A stretch of DNA of 64,000 nt from Impatiens glandulifera (taxonomy: Eukaryota > Streptophyta > Magnoliopsida > Ericales > Balsaminaceae). The first letter of the stretch is position 1, and each line of letters starts with the position of its first letter. Positions 41,992 through 55,173 of this stretch are shown here, one piece after another. The stretch spans positions 79,325,718-79,389,717 of the forward strand of contig NC_061862.1 in the NCBI RefSeq assembly GCF_907164915.1. Direction: 5' to 3'. The position numbers were made by a program, and so were the translations under genes. The notes under the pieces were generated by a model that saw only the letters and a list, made by a program, of their open reading frames with translations, was not told the origin of the DNA and ran no database searches.

Positions 41992-42374
41992 AAAACCTCC
42001 TCAAATCAAGGAGTAAAACCACGGGACTTTCATCCAAAAGAAGCTTAACTATAATCAAATGTTAAACACGAAACAAATGAAGATAAGAGCTAAACAAAGA
42101 ATAGATCTCACTATCTCTCTACAAGTGTATGCTAGATGACTTTCAGATATGTTTTGATAAGCCACTTCCTCAATCTTTTATAATAGAACATGGACAGCTC
42201 AAAAGTCTTTTTCCAATAAGACAACCCTGCCCCTATTTAATACAAAAGGACTCTTGAGCTTCTAGACTTCTGGGCTTCTGGGTTTCTGAACTTCCGGGCT
42301 TCTAGCTTCTGGACCTCTTAAACGTACTGGGCTTTTTATTTCATCGTTGGGAGCCCAATCAAAATAACCCAACA

Positions 42375-42386
42375 AACTCCCCCATC
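42375..42386 (-). other. Polypurine tract of the Tnt1-like element
   Basis: TGGGGGAGTT on the minus strand immediately before the 3' LTR. Confidence 0.75.
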
Positions 42387-42399
42387 AAAACTATGGAAG

Positions 42400-45300
42400 G
42401 GTTGTTGTCAAACCCGTAGTTAAACAACAAAACTCGAACTTGCCTTTCGGTTGTGCTTTGGTCGGCATATTAGCGCCATTATCATCTGTATGCACTTTCT
42501 CTAAAACCAACAACTTTTCATCTAGAACATCACGTATCCAATGATACCTCACATCAATGTGCTTCGATCTAGAGTGAAATGTTGAGTTTTAGCAAGGTAA
42601 ATTACACTTTGACTATCACAATAAAGCACGTATTTATCCTGCATAAAACCAAGTTCAGATAATAATTTCTTAACCCAAATTAATTCTTTACAAGCTTCAG
42701 TTGCTGCAATAAGTTCAGGTTCAGCGGTTGACAACGCAACACATTTTTAAAGTCTGGATTTCCAGGCAACAACTCCCCCTGTAAAATTAAACAAATAACC
42801 AGAAGTAGATTTTCCCGAATCAACATCAACTTCCATATTAGAGTCGTTATAACCAACTAAATCCGGACTCTCATTCCCAAGGCAAAGTCTCAAACTTGAT
42901 GTACCTCGAAGATATCTCAATATCCATTTGACAGCTTCCCAATGTTCTTTTCCTGGATTGGAAAGGAACCTACTCACAGTGCCAACGGCATGAGCAATAT
43001 CTGGTCTTGTGCTAACCATGGCATACATAAGACTTCCAATAGCAGAACCATAAGGGATATTCTTCATATCTTTTTTCCCATCATCGTTAGAAGGACAAAG
43101 TTCCAAACTCAATTTAAAATGTGCTGCAAGAGGTGTGGAAACACTATTGGCCTTCTCCATATTGAATCTCTGCAGCACTTTTTCAATATATCGTTTTTGA
43201 GACAACCATAATTTCTTTGTCTTTCTATCACGACTGATTCTAATTCCAAGAATCTGGTTTACTAGTCCAAGATCCTTCATCGCAAAGGACTCCCGTAAGT
43301 CTTGTTTTAACCTATTAATTCTCACAGGACTTTGACCAACAATAAGCATGTCATCAACATAAAGTAAGAGAATAATAAATTCATTAGGAGAGAATTTTTG
43401 CACAAACACACAATGGTCAGAAGTAGTCTTCTTATAGCCGTGTTCCTTCATGAACAACTCAAACTTCTTGTACCATTGTCGAGGAGCTTGTTTCAAGCCA
43501 TACAAGCTTTTCTTCAATCTGCAAACATAATTTTCTTTACCTTTGACCTTAAACCCATCAGGTTGATTCATGTAAATCTCTTCTTCCAATTCATTGTGAA
43601 GAAAAGCCGTCTTCACATCCATTTGTTCAACTTTTAAATCAAGACTAGCTGTCAAAGTCATTTTAATAATAGGAGAAAAATTTTCATCAAAATCAATACC
43701 CTTTTTTGACTAAACCCTTTGACAACCAAACGAGCTTTGTGTCGTGGAGCTGAGGTATGCTCATCTTGCTTCGGTCTATACACCCACCTATTTTTCAAAG
43801 CTTTAGTTCCTTTTGGTAATTCTACCAACTCAAATGTATGATTGTCATGTAAAGATTTCATCTCATCTTTCATAGCATCAACCCATTCTTTGTTATCTTT
43901 AGACTCTTCATATGACTCTAGCTCCCCCCATCCGTCACCAACGTATATTCATCAGGAGAATATCGCGTTGAAGGTTGTCAATCTCTCATAGATCGTCTAA
44001 GTGGAATTGTAGGTAATTCACCTTGCTCGATACTATCAATCTCCATGTGAACGTCATGTTCACCCTCAACATCATCCTCTTGCACTCGATTTTCTGTTGA
44101 AATATGTGAATCAGATAAATGAACTTTATCTAAATTTATCGACTCACCTTTTCCCTTCAACTCATCGTCTTTAGCCTGATCACTTTTCTTAGTAGTCTCA
44201 TCTTCAAAGAAGATAACGTCACGACTTCTGACAAGCTTCTTTGCAACTGGATCATACATTCTGTAGCCGAACTCATCTTGCCATAACCCAAGAAAACGCA
44301 CTCACGGATTTTCGCATCCAACTTAGATCTTTCATCCTTTGGAATGTGAACAAAGCACCTACATCCAAATACTCGTAGGTGATCATAAGAAACATGTTTA
44401 TTTGTCCATACCTTATTTAGAACTTCACCGTCCAAAGCGACTGTAGGACTCAAATTAATAACATGTACCACCGTGTGCAATGCTTCACCCCAAAACGTTG
44501 GGAGCAACTTTGTTTCTGAAAGCAAGCACCTAATCCTCTCAACAATTGTCATGTTCATCCTTTCTGCAAGGCCATTCAATTCAGGAGTCTTTGGAGGTGT
44601 CTTCTGGTGTCTGATCCTATATTGTTTACAGTATGCATCAAATGGACCACAATACTCACCACCATTATCACTACGAATGCACTTGATCTTCTTTCTAGTC
44701 TACCTTTCAATAAGAGCATGAAATTCCTTAAACTTGTTTAAAACTTTATCTTTAGTTTTCAAAACATAGATCCAAAACTTCCTGGAATGATCATCTTACA
44801 AAGTAAAGAGCACCACTATTAGTTCGTACCTTTAAAGGTCCACACACATCTGAATGCACAAACTCTAAGAGATGTGACTTTCTTGAGGGAGGATTATGCT
44901 TGAACGATACTCGAGTTTTCTTTCCCACAAGACAATGATAACAATTCTCCAAATCTGTCTCACTCAAACCTGGAATAGTATTTTTCTTAACTAGCAAATT
45001 CAACCCCTTTTCACTAATGTGACCAAGTCTCTGGTGCCATAATTTTGAAGCTTCTTTACTTCGTACAACATTCACATTATCTTTATTTATTAAAGTTTGC
45101 ATTAAATATAAATTTGAAAACTTATCTCCTCGAGCTACAACGAGGTTACCTTTCGAAAGTTTCCATTTTCCAGAACCAAAAGAGCTTGAGAAACCATCAT
45201 CATCAAGCTTTCTGGTTGAAATCAAATTCAACCTCATGTCCTGAGCATGTTGAACATATTTAAGCAGCAACTTCGACCCATTGCTAGATTCTAGGCAAAC

Positions 45301-47508
45301 ATCTCCAATACCAATAACTTTACTTACGACGTTATTACCCATCTTCAATACTCCAAAATTATTAAAAGTATAAGATTTAAAATAATCTTTTGTTAGATAA
45401 ATTTGACTAATAAATAAGAACTTAACAAAACAAACTTATTGTGCAGGAACGGTCAAGGAATCTAACCGATCAAGTAATCCAACCGGCTAGAAGAAGCAAA
45501 GGACGTATCTAAAACTTAAAGCTATCCAGTTGAACTGAACAACCGGTAGACGTAATCAGATGAAATGAAGAATACAATCCAAATCCAACGAGAAGACTAC
45601 TTAGAGAAAGAAGTCAAGGACATCAGATTGAGAACAGTTTACAAATTGGTGCAAACAAATACTTTGAGTATATGCAGAAGATTACATCAAAGGATCAGAG
45701 TGTGACAATTGCCTATTCATACAAGTCTGATGATACGCTGCAGGCTACAGAAGATTGCCTAAAGAAAAGTTACCATTTTGGTATAAGTCAAAGGAGCAAA
45801 TTTCTAAGTGCAGGCAACTGTCCAACCGACAGTTGCTATAATCAAGCAAAGACAAATGTAGCGGTCTGCTCCATGCCTTGGAAGCCTAAACCGCATTTAA
45901 TGCTATGCTGATCCTCTACTCAACCAATCAGATTCAAGGATTACCCTGAAGGTATCCGTTGAAGAAATGTGACCATTGGCACATTTCATCTATAAAAAGA
46001 GAAGCTGAAGAGGTGTGACAAAAAGTTGTGAGCAAACAAATTACAAAGTTACAAAGTGATCAAAAGTCCTTATCTCTCTAAGATTAAAAAGCTTAAGTGT
46101 GTATTTGTGAAGTGTATTACAATTACTGTGAGAGTTGTAAGAGTGATTATCGAGCAGTAAATAAGACTCGATCGTGTATTGTGTGTGAGTATTTCTTAGT
46201 GAATATCCTTCTCGTTGCTTGAGAAGAAGGGGTGACGTAGGAGTTTTATCTCCGAACATCCATAAAAACTTGTCTTGTGTTTTAATTCTTGTCGGTTCCA
46301 TATCTTAACCGACTCATACTATTCTAACCGCCCTACTAATCATCAAACCGATATTATCCAAATCTCATTCTCTGTGTGTGTTGCTTTAATCTGAAACAAA
46401 CCACTTCTGCACTTGAACTCGGTTCAAGGGTTTGTGGCAGCTTGTGTAGTATTGAAACAGGTGTTAATTCTTAACCGGATTAGCGACAACCGTTGAGTGT
46501 TGTCAGAGATTATCCTTTAGCCGGACCCTGGTCCACTATCGGCGATCTAGATCCTAACATCTTTCTTTGGCGTAACATGTATGGTAGCTCCTGTGTCAAA
46601 CACCCAAATTGACTCATCGCATACAAGGTTAATTTTATTCTCGTCGTGAAACTCCGTCAAGCCTGTACGAGTAGTAAAGAACTATAGAGAGCTGTGGTAT
46701 CATAAGTAGTTGCTGAGACGCGATCTTCATAATCATCTTTCTTTTGCTTAGATCCGTCGCTTCATATTTGAGCTTATAACAGTTCTTCTTCATGTGTCCA
46801 CTTTTGCCACAATGGTAACATTCAGTTGACTTGTATTTTGAGTTAGAAATGTTCCGACCCTTATGTCTCGACTTATCTTTCTCGACTCTACTATCCTGTC
46901 TTCCTCGGTTTTCAACAACAAACACATTTGACTGTGATGAAGAGCCTTGAGATTTTCGTCTCAATTCTTCATTTAAGACACCACTTTTGGCCATCTCCAA
47001 TGTCACTACACCATTAGAAACAGAGTTACAAAGAGAAACTTTAAAAGTCTCCCATAAATCAGGTAGATTAGTCAATAACCAAAGCCCTTGAACATCATCT
47101 TCAAAATTTATACCCATTCCTGACATCTGATCAAGAACGCCTTGAAATTCAAGTGATCATCCATAGAAGCACTATCACTATATCTCAAATGAATAATCTT
47201 TTGGAGCAAAAATAATTTGTTACTTCCTATCTTTGAAGCATACAAATTCTCAAGCTTATCCCACAAAGTAGGTGCATTTGTCTCATGTTGTATGTGGTTA
47301 TAAACATTCTCTTCAACAAATTGTCGAATGAAACCACATACCTGTTCATGCTCAAAAATCCATTCCTCATCAGATTTGAAGATAGGTTTTCATTACCAAA
47401 AATAGGTAAATGCAAAGACTTCACAAATAGAAGATCTTTCATTTTACCCTTCCAGATATGATAGTTTGAACCATTCAACAAAATCATTTTGTTTGTGTTA
47501 ATCTCCAT
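42400..47508 (-). pseudogene. Tnt1-like gag-pol polyprotein, broken
   Basis: The ATG at 47508 gives MEINTNKMILLNGSNYHIWK. The gag knuckle CYHCGKSGHMKKNC is near 46800. The protease motif VFDTGATIHV is at about 46600, just right of the solo LTR, and its reading resumes at 45390 (SYTFNNFGVLKMG). The integrase has WHQRLGHISEKGL with ENCYHCLVGKK, then FVHSDVCGPL and ELNGLAERMN near 44575. The reverse transcriptase starts near 43660 with VEQMDVKTAFLHNELEEEIY and has LLYVDDMLIVGQ near 43350. RNase H near 42734-42549 has STAEPELIAATEACKELIW. Closest known type is tobacco Tnt1-94 (Tork lineage). Several frameshifts and stops. The primer site is poor: TGGTGTTAGACC instead of TGGTATCAGAGC. Confidence 0.92.
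45391..46559 (+). repeat. Solo LTR of the copy 1/copy 2 family
   Basis: 1169 bp, TGTTAGATAAATTTG to GATCCTAACA, with a perfect target duplication TCTTT (45386-45390 and 46560-46564). Same family as the LTRs at 8507, 11267 and 23457. No internal sequence remains, so the full element was removed by LTR-LTR recombination. Confidence 0.95.
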
Positions 47509-47556
47509 AAACCAATCAAAAATAAACACGCTTATAACCAAGGTCTAACACCACTA

Positions 47557-48082
47557 TGTTGGGAATAAAGCGGAATAATCACCAAACTTGTGATAATAAA
47601 CTATTCCCCACTTGATTGGATCTTTAGGAGCGAGAAACAACAAACATAAAAGGAAATATAAATGAAACAAGAACACCAAGAATTTAACGTGGAAAACCTC
47701 CTCAAATCAAGGAGTAAAAACCACGGGACTTTTGTCCAAAAGAAGCTTCACTATAATCAAATGTTAAATACGAAACAAATGAAGATAAGAGCTAAACAAA
47801 GAATAGATCTCACTATCTCTCTACAAGTGTATGCTAGATGAATTTTAGATATGTTTTGATAAACCACTTTCTCACCCTATTATGATAGAACATGGACAAC
47901 TCAAAAGTCTTTTTCCAATAAGACAACCCTGTCCCTATTTAATACAAAAGGACTCTTGAGCTTCTGGACTTCTGGGTTTCTGAACTTTTGGGCTTCTAGG
48001 TTCTAGACTTCTAGCTTCTAAATTTTTAAACGTATTGAACTTTTTATTTAATAGTTAGGAGCCCAATCAAAATAATCCAACA
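47557..48082 (-). repeat. 5' LTR of the Tnt1-like element
   Basis: 526 bp, TGTTGGGAATAAAG to ATCCAACA; uninterrupted partner of the split LTR. Confidence 0.95.
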
Positions 48083-49494
48083 CTCCACTCCCTCAAATCC
48101 AAGTTCGCGGGTTATGACACCAGAGGTAAAAGAGCCCAATTATGTTTACATCATTTATGTTATCTTAATTTCCTTTCATAGTCATTGTTATTTTGTCAAA
48201 AAAAAAAACTATCTCCTTTAAAGTATATAATCAATAGGATCAGATCATATATAATTTGATACTCTAATTTAGGTGTAATTCGGTATTAGACCGTGCTTAT
48301 CGAAAAGAATATATATTTGCTTCAAAAAATAAATCAATTTAGTATACATATTACATAAACTTTAGACAAAAATTAAAGTTAAAGACTAGGTAATATAATT
48401 ATTATTTTTTTTAGCTTAGCTTAGTAAAACTCTATTTAGATCTGTGTTTTATGTAAATTAAAATTTCTTGTTAAGTTTAAAAAGAGATAGTTAAGTAATA
48501 ATAATAATAATAATAATAAAATATAATTAATTAAATAAAGAAGGATTGTTCGAATCTCACTTAAACACTTAAATTGTAGTTATTATTACGGACTTTAATT
48601 AGGCTAATTAACTTTCAACATTATAAAAAGAAAATATCTTAAAAAGAATGAGAGCTTAAAAAGAATATGTGAAGATTATTTGTATGGGTTGGTGATGCAT
48701 AAGAAAGATAATCATATTTTTAAGTGCATGTTGTGTGTTATTGAATTTTTTTTCTTATAATAAATATATATTATTAGCTTGGCATTAAACCTTCCTAACG
48801 CACTAATTGGATGCTTTTTTTTTTATTTGGGTTAAACAACTTTGGTAATGGTTCAGCATTTTATTTATTTATTTATGTATATATATTTTTTATTTACCTA
48901 CACAATAATTTAATTAATAAACATAAATTTTATGTTTTATCTATTTATTTTATTTATTTTTTTATTTTTTTATTTTAGGGCTATCATTTAAATTTATTTT
49001 GAAATTCAAATGACTACGTTATTTTTTCAAAATAATTGTTTATTGAATATTTTGATTTTTTTTTAAATAATTATTTGTGATTAATGAATAAAATATTTAT
49101 CCCAAATAATTATTTAATTTAATTTTGATCTTTGTTCTAATTAATTTACGAATAATGAGTACAATATTTATTATAAATAATTATTTAATTTATTTCAGGC
49201 TTTTATTTTTATTATTTTAAATTTATGAATATAACAATTATTCAAAATAATCAATTTAAATTTTCATAAATTAGTATATGAATAAAAATTTTAATTCTTG
49301 GGCTTAAAATTATAGTTAAGTAATAATAATAATAATAATTAAATAAAATAGGATTGATTTGAATCTCACTTGAAATACCTTAAATCGAAGAAGTATAGTG
49401 GGAATATTATATGTTTTCCACGTAAAAAATAATCTTAGAAACAATATTTGTAAGAATCATTTTTGTAAGTACATGTTATGTTGAACAATTTTTT

Positions 49495-49566
<72 letters not shown>

Positions 49567-49910
49567 TAAGATATTGAAGAAGGACCACAATTGAAATTTA
49601 GTGAAATTGATGTTTATATATAATAATTATAAACATTATTTTTTGTTCTGGTTCATATTTGTTTGTTAGTGTATATTAATTAAAACTAAGGTTAATTAAG
49701 TTTAATTAAAGAAGGTTTGTTTATTAATTTTTAGTTAGTTATTTTATTTGTAGGAAAATGCTAGAACTCAACTATAAACAACATTTACTATAAACAACAT
49801 TTACGTATTATATGTAATATAAAAACATTGAATGTATCAAATATGAAACAAAGAAGTCTCAATAAATAAATTTTATAAAAATTGATATAAAATTAGGTTT
49901 TAAAAAAATA
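48083..49910. other. AT-rich spacer with repeat copies and microsatellites
   Basis: No gene. (AAT)n at about 48498-48520 and 49324-49340. The segments around 48475-48590 and 49310-49400 resemble each other (ATAGTTAAGTAATAATAAT, then TCGAATCTCACTT). A (TA)n tract of about 63 bp lies at 49502-49565. 49565-49690 is related to 63825-63950. Confidence 0.6.
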
Positions 49911-49929
49911 CACTAGTAAAAAACTTTTA

Positions 49930-50215
49930 TTAATGGCGAAATAATACGGAGATATTTAAAACCGTAGTTAATACCTTATTTTTAACTTTAGTATATAAAA
50001 CCGCATTTTAAATATCTTATTTTTAACTATAGTATATAAAATTGTTTACAAAAGTCTTATATTTAACTGTGGTATATAAAAATTGTTGTTAAAAGTCTTA
50101 TTTTTAACTACGATTTTTTATACCCTAGTTAAAGTCTTATCTTTAACTGCATTTTTTTATACCATAGTTAAAAGTCTTATGTTTAACTGCTGTATATATA
50201 TCTACGTTTTAACAG
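49930..50215. repeat. Subterminal repeat array of the CACTA-like element
   Basis: About six degenerate ~45-50-bp units of the form TCTTATTTTTAACT.CGGTATATAAAA(C)CGT, as CACTA transposases need multiple subterminal binding sites. The right end has a shorter set at 54245-54350 (GACGG, GCGGT). Confidence 0.6.
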
Positions 50216-50362
50216 TATAAACGTTTATTATTTTAAAAATTGATTGAGATAAATTTTACAAGAGTTGTGTATACAAAATTATAAAAGTTGAATTATACGG
50301 AATTAATAAATGTATTTGTGTAATATAATAAATATATATATAAATTATATAGATTTAGTAGA

Positions 50363-50825
50363 GTAATATATAATATAATATAATATAATATAATATAATA
50401 TAATATAATATAATATAATATTATAAATATAATTAAATTATTTATAATTATAAATATGAAATTATAAATTAGATTTTTTTTATTAATTAAAATTTTATTT
50501 TATAAATAAATTAGTAATGAATTAATCTATTTTTTAATAGTCTATTTGGTGAGTTTATTTAATATAAAATATTTTTCTTAATAAATATTTTTTTAGAATT
50601 AATTATAAATTAAATCTACGTAAAACTATGAAACATTAATATTTTATACATTCAACCAATATAGAGAGTCAAATCTAAATTTAACCGATATATATTCATA
50701 CTTAAATTTAAGATATATATATATATATATATATCATTTTATAAAAGTAGGTTAGTTATTTATTTAGAATTTTTGTTATATTATTTCTTAAATTTATATT
50801 CTCATTAAATTCATGAAATAATGTA

Positions 50826-50904
<79 letters not shown>

Positions 50905-50929
50905 AAGTGATTATAACATGTAGTGACAA

Positions 50930-50967
<38 letters not shown>

Positions 50968-51251
50968 TATTTAATAGATAGACTAATTCATCACTAATTA
51001 TTTTATAAAATAAAATTTAAATTAATAACAAAAGTCTAATTTATAAGTTTATATTTATAACAAATGTCATATACAAATTAATTTATCATTTGCATCACAA
51101 TTATATAAAGATTTTTAATATTTTTTTATTTAAAATTAGTTAATATAATTATCACAATCATATACAATTTTTTTAATTTTTTTATTTAAGATTTAGTTCA
51201 TGTGTTTATAAATAATTTAATCACATTTACAAATATTATATCTAAATTTCA

Positions 51252-51291
<40 letters not shown>

Positions 51292-51517
51292 TATTTTAAT
51301 TGAAGATAAAATTTTAATAAAATTTATATTTAAACTATGTGTTTTATAAAATAATATATATATATATATATATTAAGATAAACAATTTATCATTTTTGTA
51401 TAAATTTTTCTATAATTTGGTATTCACTATTATCTTTTTAAGTGAAATTAATTCTAAAAATATGAATAACAAATTATTTTTTATCTCATTTAGATTCTTA
51501 AAATATGTTTAATGAAG

Positions 51518-51578
<61 letters not shown>
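50363..51578. repeat. Microsatellite cluster
   Basis: (ATAAT)n at about 50363-50419. (TA)n at about 50712-50734, 50830-50898, 50935-50969, 51258-51286 and 51521-51578. Further TA tracts lie near 51766-51800 and 52912-52932. Confidence 0.85.
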
Positions 51579-51580
<2 letters not shown>

Positions 51581-51768
51581 GACTTTAACTGTAATTAAAT
51601 TAGTTATAACCACTCTTATATTCAGGTCTGCCCCTCACGAGCGTAATCGGGCTCTAGCCGTAGGGCCCGGCTCCTTAATAGATACATAGTATATAATATA
51701 TAATTATATAACTTACTAATGTATTAATTGTATATAATTAGCCAGGATGCATCATGTTGTACTATAAT

Positions 51769-51803
<35 letters not shown>

Positions 51804-52206
51804 TTATGTTTAACTTATAACATATCTAATTTATTAATTTTTATTATTTTCAACATAAATATTAATATACTATATAATATATTTATTCATAATTAAAAAA
51901 CAATCTTTACCATCCTAATTTATTAATTTCTAAGAAATAAACAGACTCAATAATATATAATTTATCAATCCTAAATAAAAAACCTATAACTTATTCATTC
52001 CTAATAAATTTATTTACCTAACATTAAACTATATATAATTTATACAACTTAATTAAAAAATTATGTCCTAAATAATAATAATTATCGTCATAATTTGAAA
52101 ATTTAATTTGAAAATTTAATTTTTTTTCTTACTAGACGTTAAATCTCCATATATGTTGTCATATAGTATAAGTTGAATCATATCAAACGTACCTAAGAAA
52201 AAAAAA

Positions 52207-52379
52207 ATGAATTGTTTAAGCACAACGAAACAAAGCATGAAATCGTTTTTTAAATAGTCCATGATTTATAGGATGTCCCACAAAGAAAACGGAGGACCAC
52301 ATCATGTCGACGTATTTTTACGTGGCGACATCCTATAAATCGATGTCATGATTTGTTTCATTGTGCTTAAACAATTCAT
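52207..52379. repeat. Small foldback MITE
   Basis: 173 bp with ~39-bp terminal inverted repeats starting ATGAATTGTTTAAGCACAA (about three mismatches). A second, inner inverted repeat ATTTATAGGATGTC (52264-52277) pairs with 52327-52340. Could form a long hairpin. Target duplication not resolved. Confidence 0.75.
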
Positions 52380-54374
52380 AATTTCTTAATATATCATAGA
52401 CTATTTTAAAAAATGTGTTATATATTAGTTTTTATAAAAATGTTTTTAGCCCGGGTAGATTTAAAATCATGGCTTTGCCCCTGCATATATTTATTATTAT
52501 AAAATATATATATATACTCATTATATATTATTTTAAATTTAAATATTAACCTATTATATCATTATATCGATTAAATTTTTAAGTTTCATAATTTTATATA
52601 AATTTAGTTTATAAATAATACTAAAAATAATATTAAATCTTATTAATATCTCTCATAATTAATCACTAATTAAATATTAAATTAAATAATATACTAATTC
52701 ATCACAAATTAATTCACAAAATAAAATTTTATTTAATAACAAAAGTCTAATTTATAAATTTATAATTATATAGATAACAAATGTCATAATAATTTGTTGT
52801 ACATCACAATTATATAAATATTTTTAATTTCGTATTATTTAAGATTAGTTAATATAATTGTAAACATTTACAAATAGTATATCTAAATTTTAAATAATAT
52901 AACATTAATATATATATATATATATATATATAATATTTATACATTTTAATTGAAGATAAACTCTCTATCATTTTAATCAAAATTTATATCTAAATTACTC
53001 TTATAAAATTATATATATATAAACTTACTATTATTTTTGTGTAAATTTTTATAATTTGGTATGTACTATTATTTATTAAGTCAAATTAAATTCTAAAATT
53101 ATGGAGGATTAGTATTTTTATCTCATTTACATTCCTAAAATATGTTTAATGAAGATTTGAATTTGATCATTTCAATGAATTTTTGTTATTGATTAATGTA
53201 GATAAATTGACTATTTTCTTATTGATTAATGGAGATAAATTGTTATCAATTATTTATTTATCATCTTTATTATATTTGTTTTTGAATTTAGTTTGAACTT
53301 AAAGTATTTAAAATTGTAATTTGTTTAATTACTAATAATATTTATGTATTTTAATTTATAAATGATAATATACAATAAAAATAATTTTGGGTTTTAATTA
53401 ATGAAAATTTTAAAAAATCAATCAAAAATTAATTAAGAAAGTGTGTGAAAGTAATTTTTTTATTTTATTTTTAATTAATGTTTAGGTAAATATATAGATA
53501 ACTTGTACTGTTAATAATTTGTATTTTTTATAATATTTGTACTTATAAGTAGATAAATAAAATAATATTTATAATTTTAAAATATGAATAAAAAATATAA
53601 GAATTTAATTAAAAAATAAAATGCATTTAATATCTTTGAATTATATAATATGTAAATTTATAAATATAATTGAGTTTAATATTATGTAATTTTTAATTAT
53701 ATAAAATAATAAAAATATTAAGGAATTAAGGGTTATTCTATTTCACTAGTTACTCCATTTTCTTCTCCACCCTTCCTCTTTATGTTTTATGTGGAGCTTC
53801 AACTTACTCTTGTCAAGTAACACTATCTACCTTCCCTATTCTCTTTTGCCATTATCTATATTCTCTATTATCTTTCTCACGCTTCACCTTGCTCCCGATA
53901 TATTTGAATAAGATTTCTGCATATATTTACCTTGCTCCCTGGTACATTTGATGAAGATTTCTGCATATAGGTTTGTAAAGATGCATTTATTAAGTTGTGT
54001 TATTGTGTATTAATAGAAGCATGACAAGAAATTGGGTTATTGAATATAATTAATTTTATTTATAAATTTTAGGTTCGATTATAATGTGGTTGTCATTGAT
54101 ATAAATTTGAAAGAACTGATGAATGTTCAATAGCTAAATTTATTTCTTCATTTTTTTACATGATTTTATTTCAGTGATCTCTTTTGGCGTCCAATTTAAG
54201 ACAGGAACAAATAGATGGAACAATAATTTTAATTGTCAAAATCTCTTTAACGACGGAACTATTAAAGACGGTTGACTACGGTAATTTTACCTCCGTAATT
54301 GTCTTTTAACAGCGGTATATTATGTAATAATGGCGGTAAAAACCGTCCTTAAATATTACTTTTTTTTACTAGTG

Positions 54375-55112
54375 ATTAGTAAAGAAAATTACAAACAATA
54401 CCTAATAATTACAGAAAAAAAAGTAAACTTATTAAAAAAAAAAGGTTATTAGACATGTTTGAAATATATATTAGATTAAAAATTAAATTAATTTTTTTAG
54501 TTGGTAGTGTCAATAAGATGATTAATGAAAGAATGGTTAATAATATGGTATAAAAAATCTATCTTAAAGTGAATTTATAGCATGAATTATGTAAATAATT
54601 AAAAGTTTTCTTTTTATCAGATTATATATGATCTAATAAAATATGCTTAGAAGTATATAATCTTTCTTTATAAACAAAATAATAATAATAAATAATGAAG
54701 CAAAATAATATTAAAAAAAATAAGTCAAAATCTCATTGTATTTAAAAAAATGAAATACTTAACTATGACTTTTGTAATTTGTACTATTATAATTTGTTAT
54801 AGTTATTTATGTATTACTTAGCTTTCAATATTATCTCAATACTTTAATTTAAGTAAACTTAATGAAATAGTAGTAATATGATATATTCAAATTAGAATTT
54901 AAAATAAATTATAATTTAACTTAATACTAAAAATGATAAAATTTATTTAGGTATACTATGTAATATAATAACTTCTAACTTTAGTAATATTTAAAATTAT
55001 TAATGTGATATTTTTCATAAAATTGTGATTTAATTTTATTTGGATTTAAGATAATAAAAATAAAATGTGAATTTATTTTTCCTGAATCTAGCTAGTACAT
55101 TTGTTAATTACC
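54375..55112. other. AT-rich upstream region of the proline-rich protein gene
   Basis: No gene or clear element; holds the promoter of the downstream gene at its right end. Confidence 0.5.
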
Positions 55113-55120
55113 TATATAAA
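55113..55120 (+). promoter_or_regulatory. TATA box of the proline-rich protein gene
   Basis: TATATAAA 61 bp before the ATG, implying a short leader starting near 55145. Confidence 0.65.
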
Positions 55121-55173
55121 CAATACACTATGCTCCTTACAAATAAACATCCTATAGATTTATCTTTGTAAAA

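Larger units (their letters stand above)
39551..42374 (-). repeat. 3' LTR of the Tnt1-like element, interrupted
   Basis: LTR parts 39551-39691 and 41997-42374 (519 bp together) flank the nested element. The split falls between AACGTGGAAAAC and CTCCTCAAATC, which are contiguous in the other LTR near 47695. Confidence 0.95.
39551..48082 (-). mobile_element. Tnt1-like Ty1/copia element with two nested insertions
   Basis: The perfect target duplication CTCCA (39546-39550 and 48083-48087) frames TGTTGGG..CAACA LTRs. On the minus strand gag starts at 47508 and pol runs to about 42400. The left LTR is split by the Ty3-like element at 39692-41991, and the protease region is split by a solo LTR at 45391-46559. 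Without insertions the element is about 5 kb. The two LTRs match closely (about 4 differences in the first 141 bases), so it is not very old, and both nested insertions are younger. Confidence 0.95.
49911..54374. mobile_element. Coding-free CACTA-like DNA transposon
   Basis: Ends CACTAGTAAAAAAC and (inverted) CACTAGTAAAAAAAAG form a ~13-bp terminal inverted repeat. Both ends have subterminal repeats with CCGTAGTTAA/AACGGT-like words. The flanking trinucleotides ATA and ATT match at two of three positions, so the target duplication is only approximate. The 4.46-kb interior is extremely AT-rich with many (TA)n tracts and no coding frame. Non-autonomous. Confidence 0.7.

Noticed and set aside
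51625..52485. GGTCTGCCCCT...TTTGCCCCTGC pair resembling hAT element ends
   Set aside because: The two ends do not form a convincing terminal inverted repeat and no 8-bp target duplication was found.
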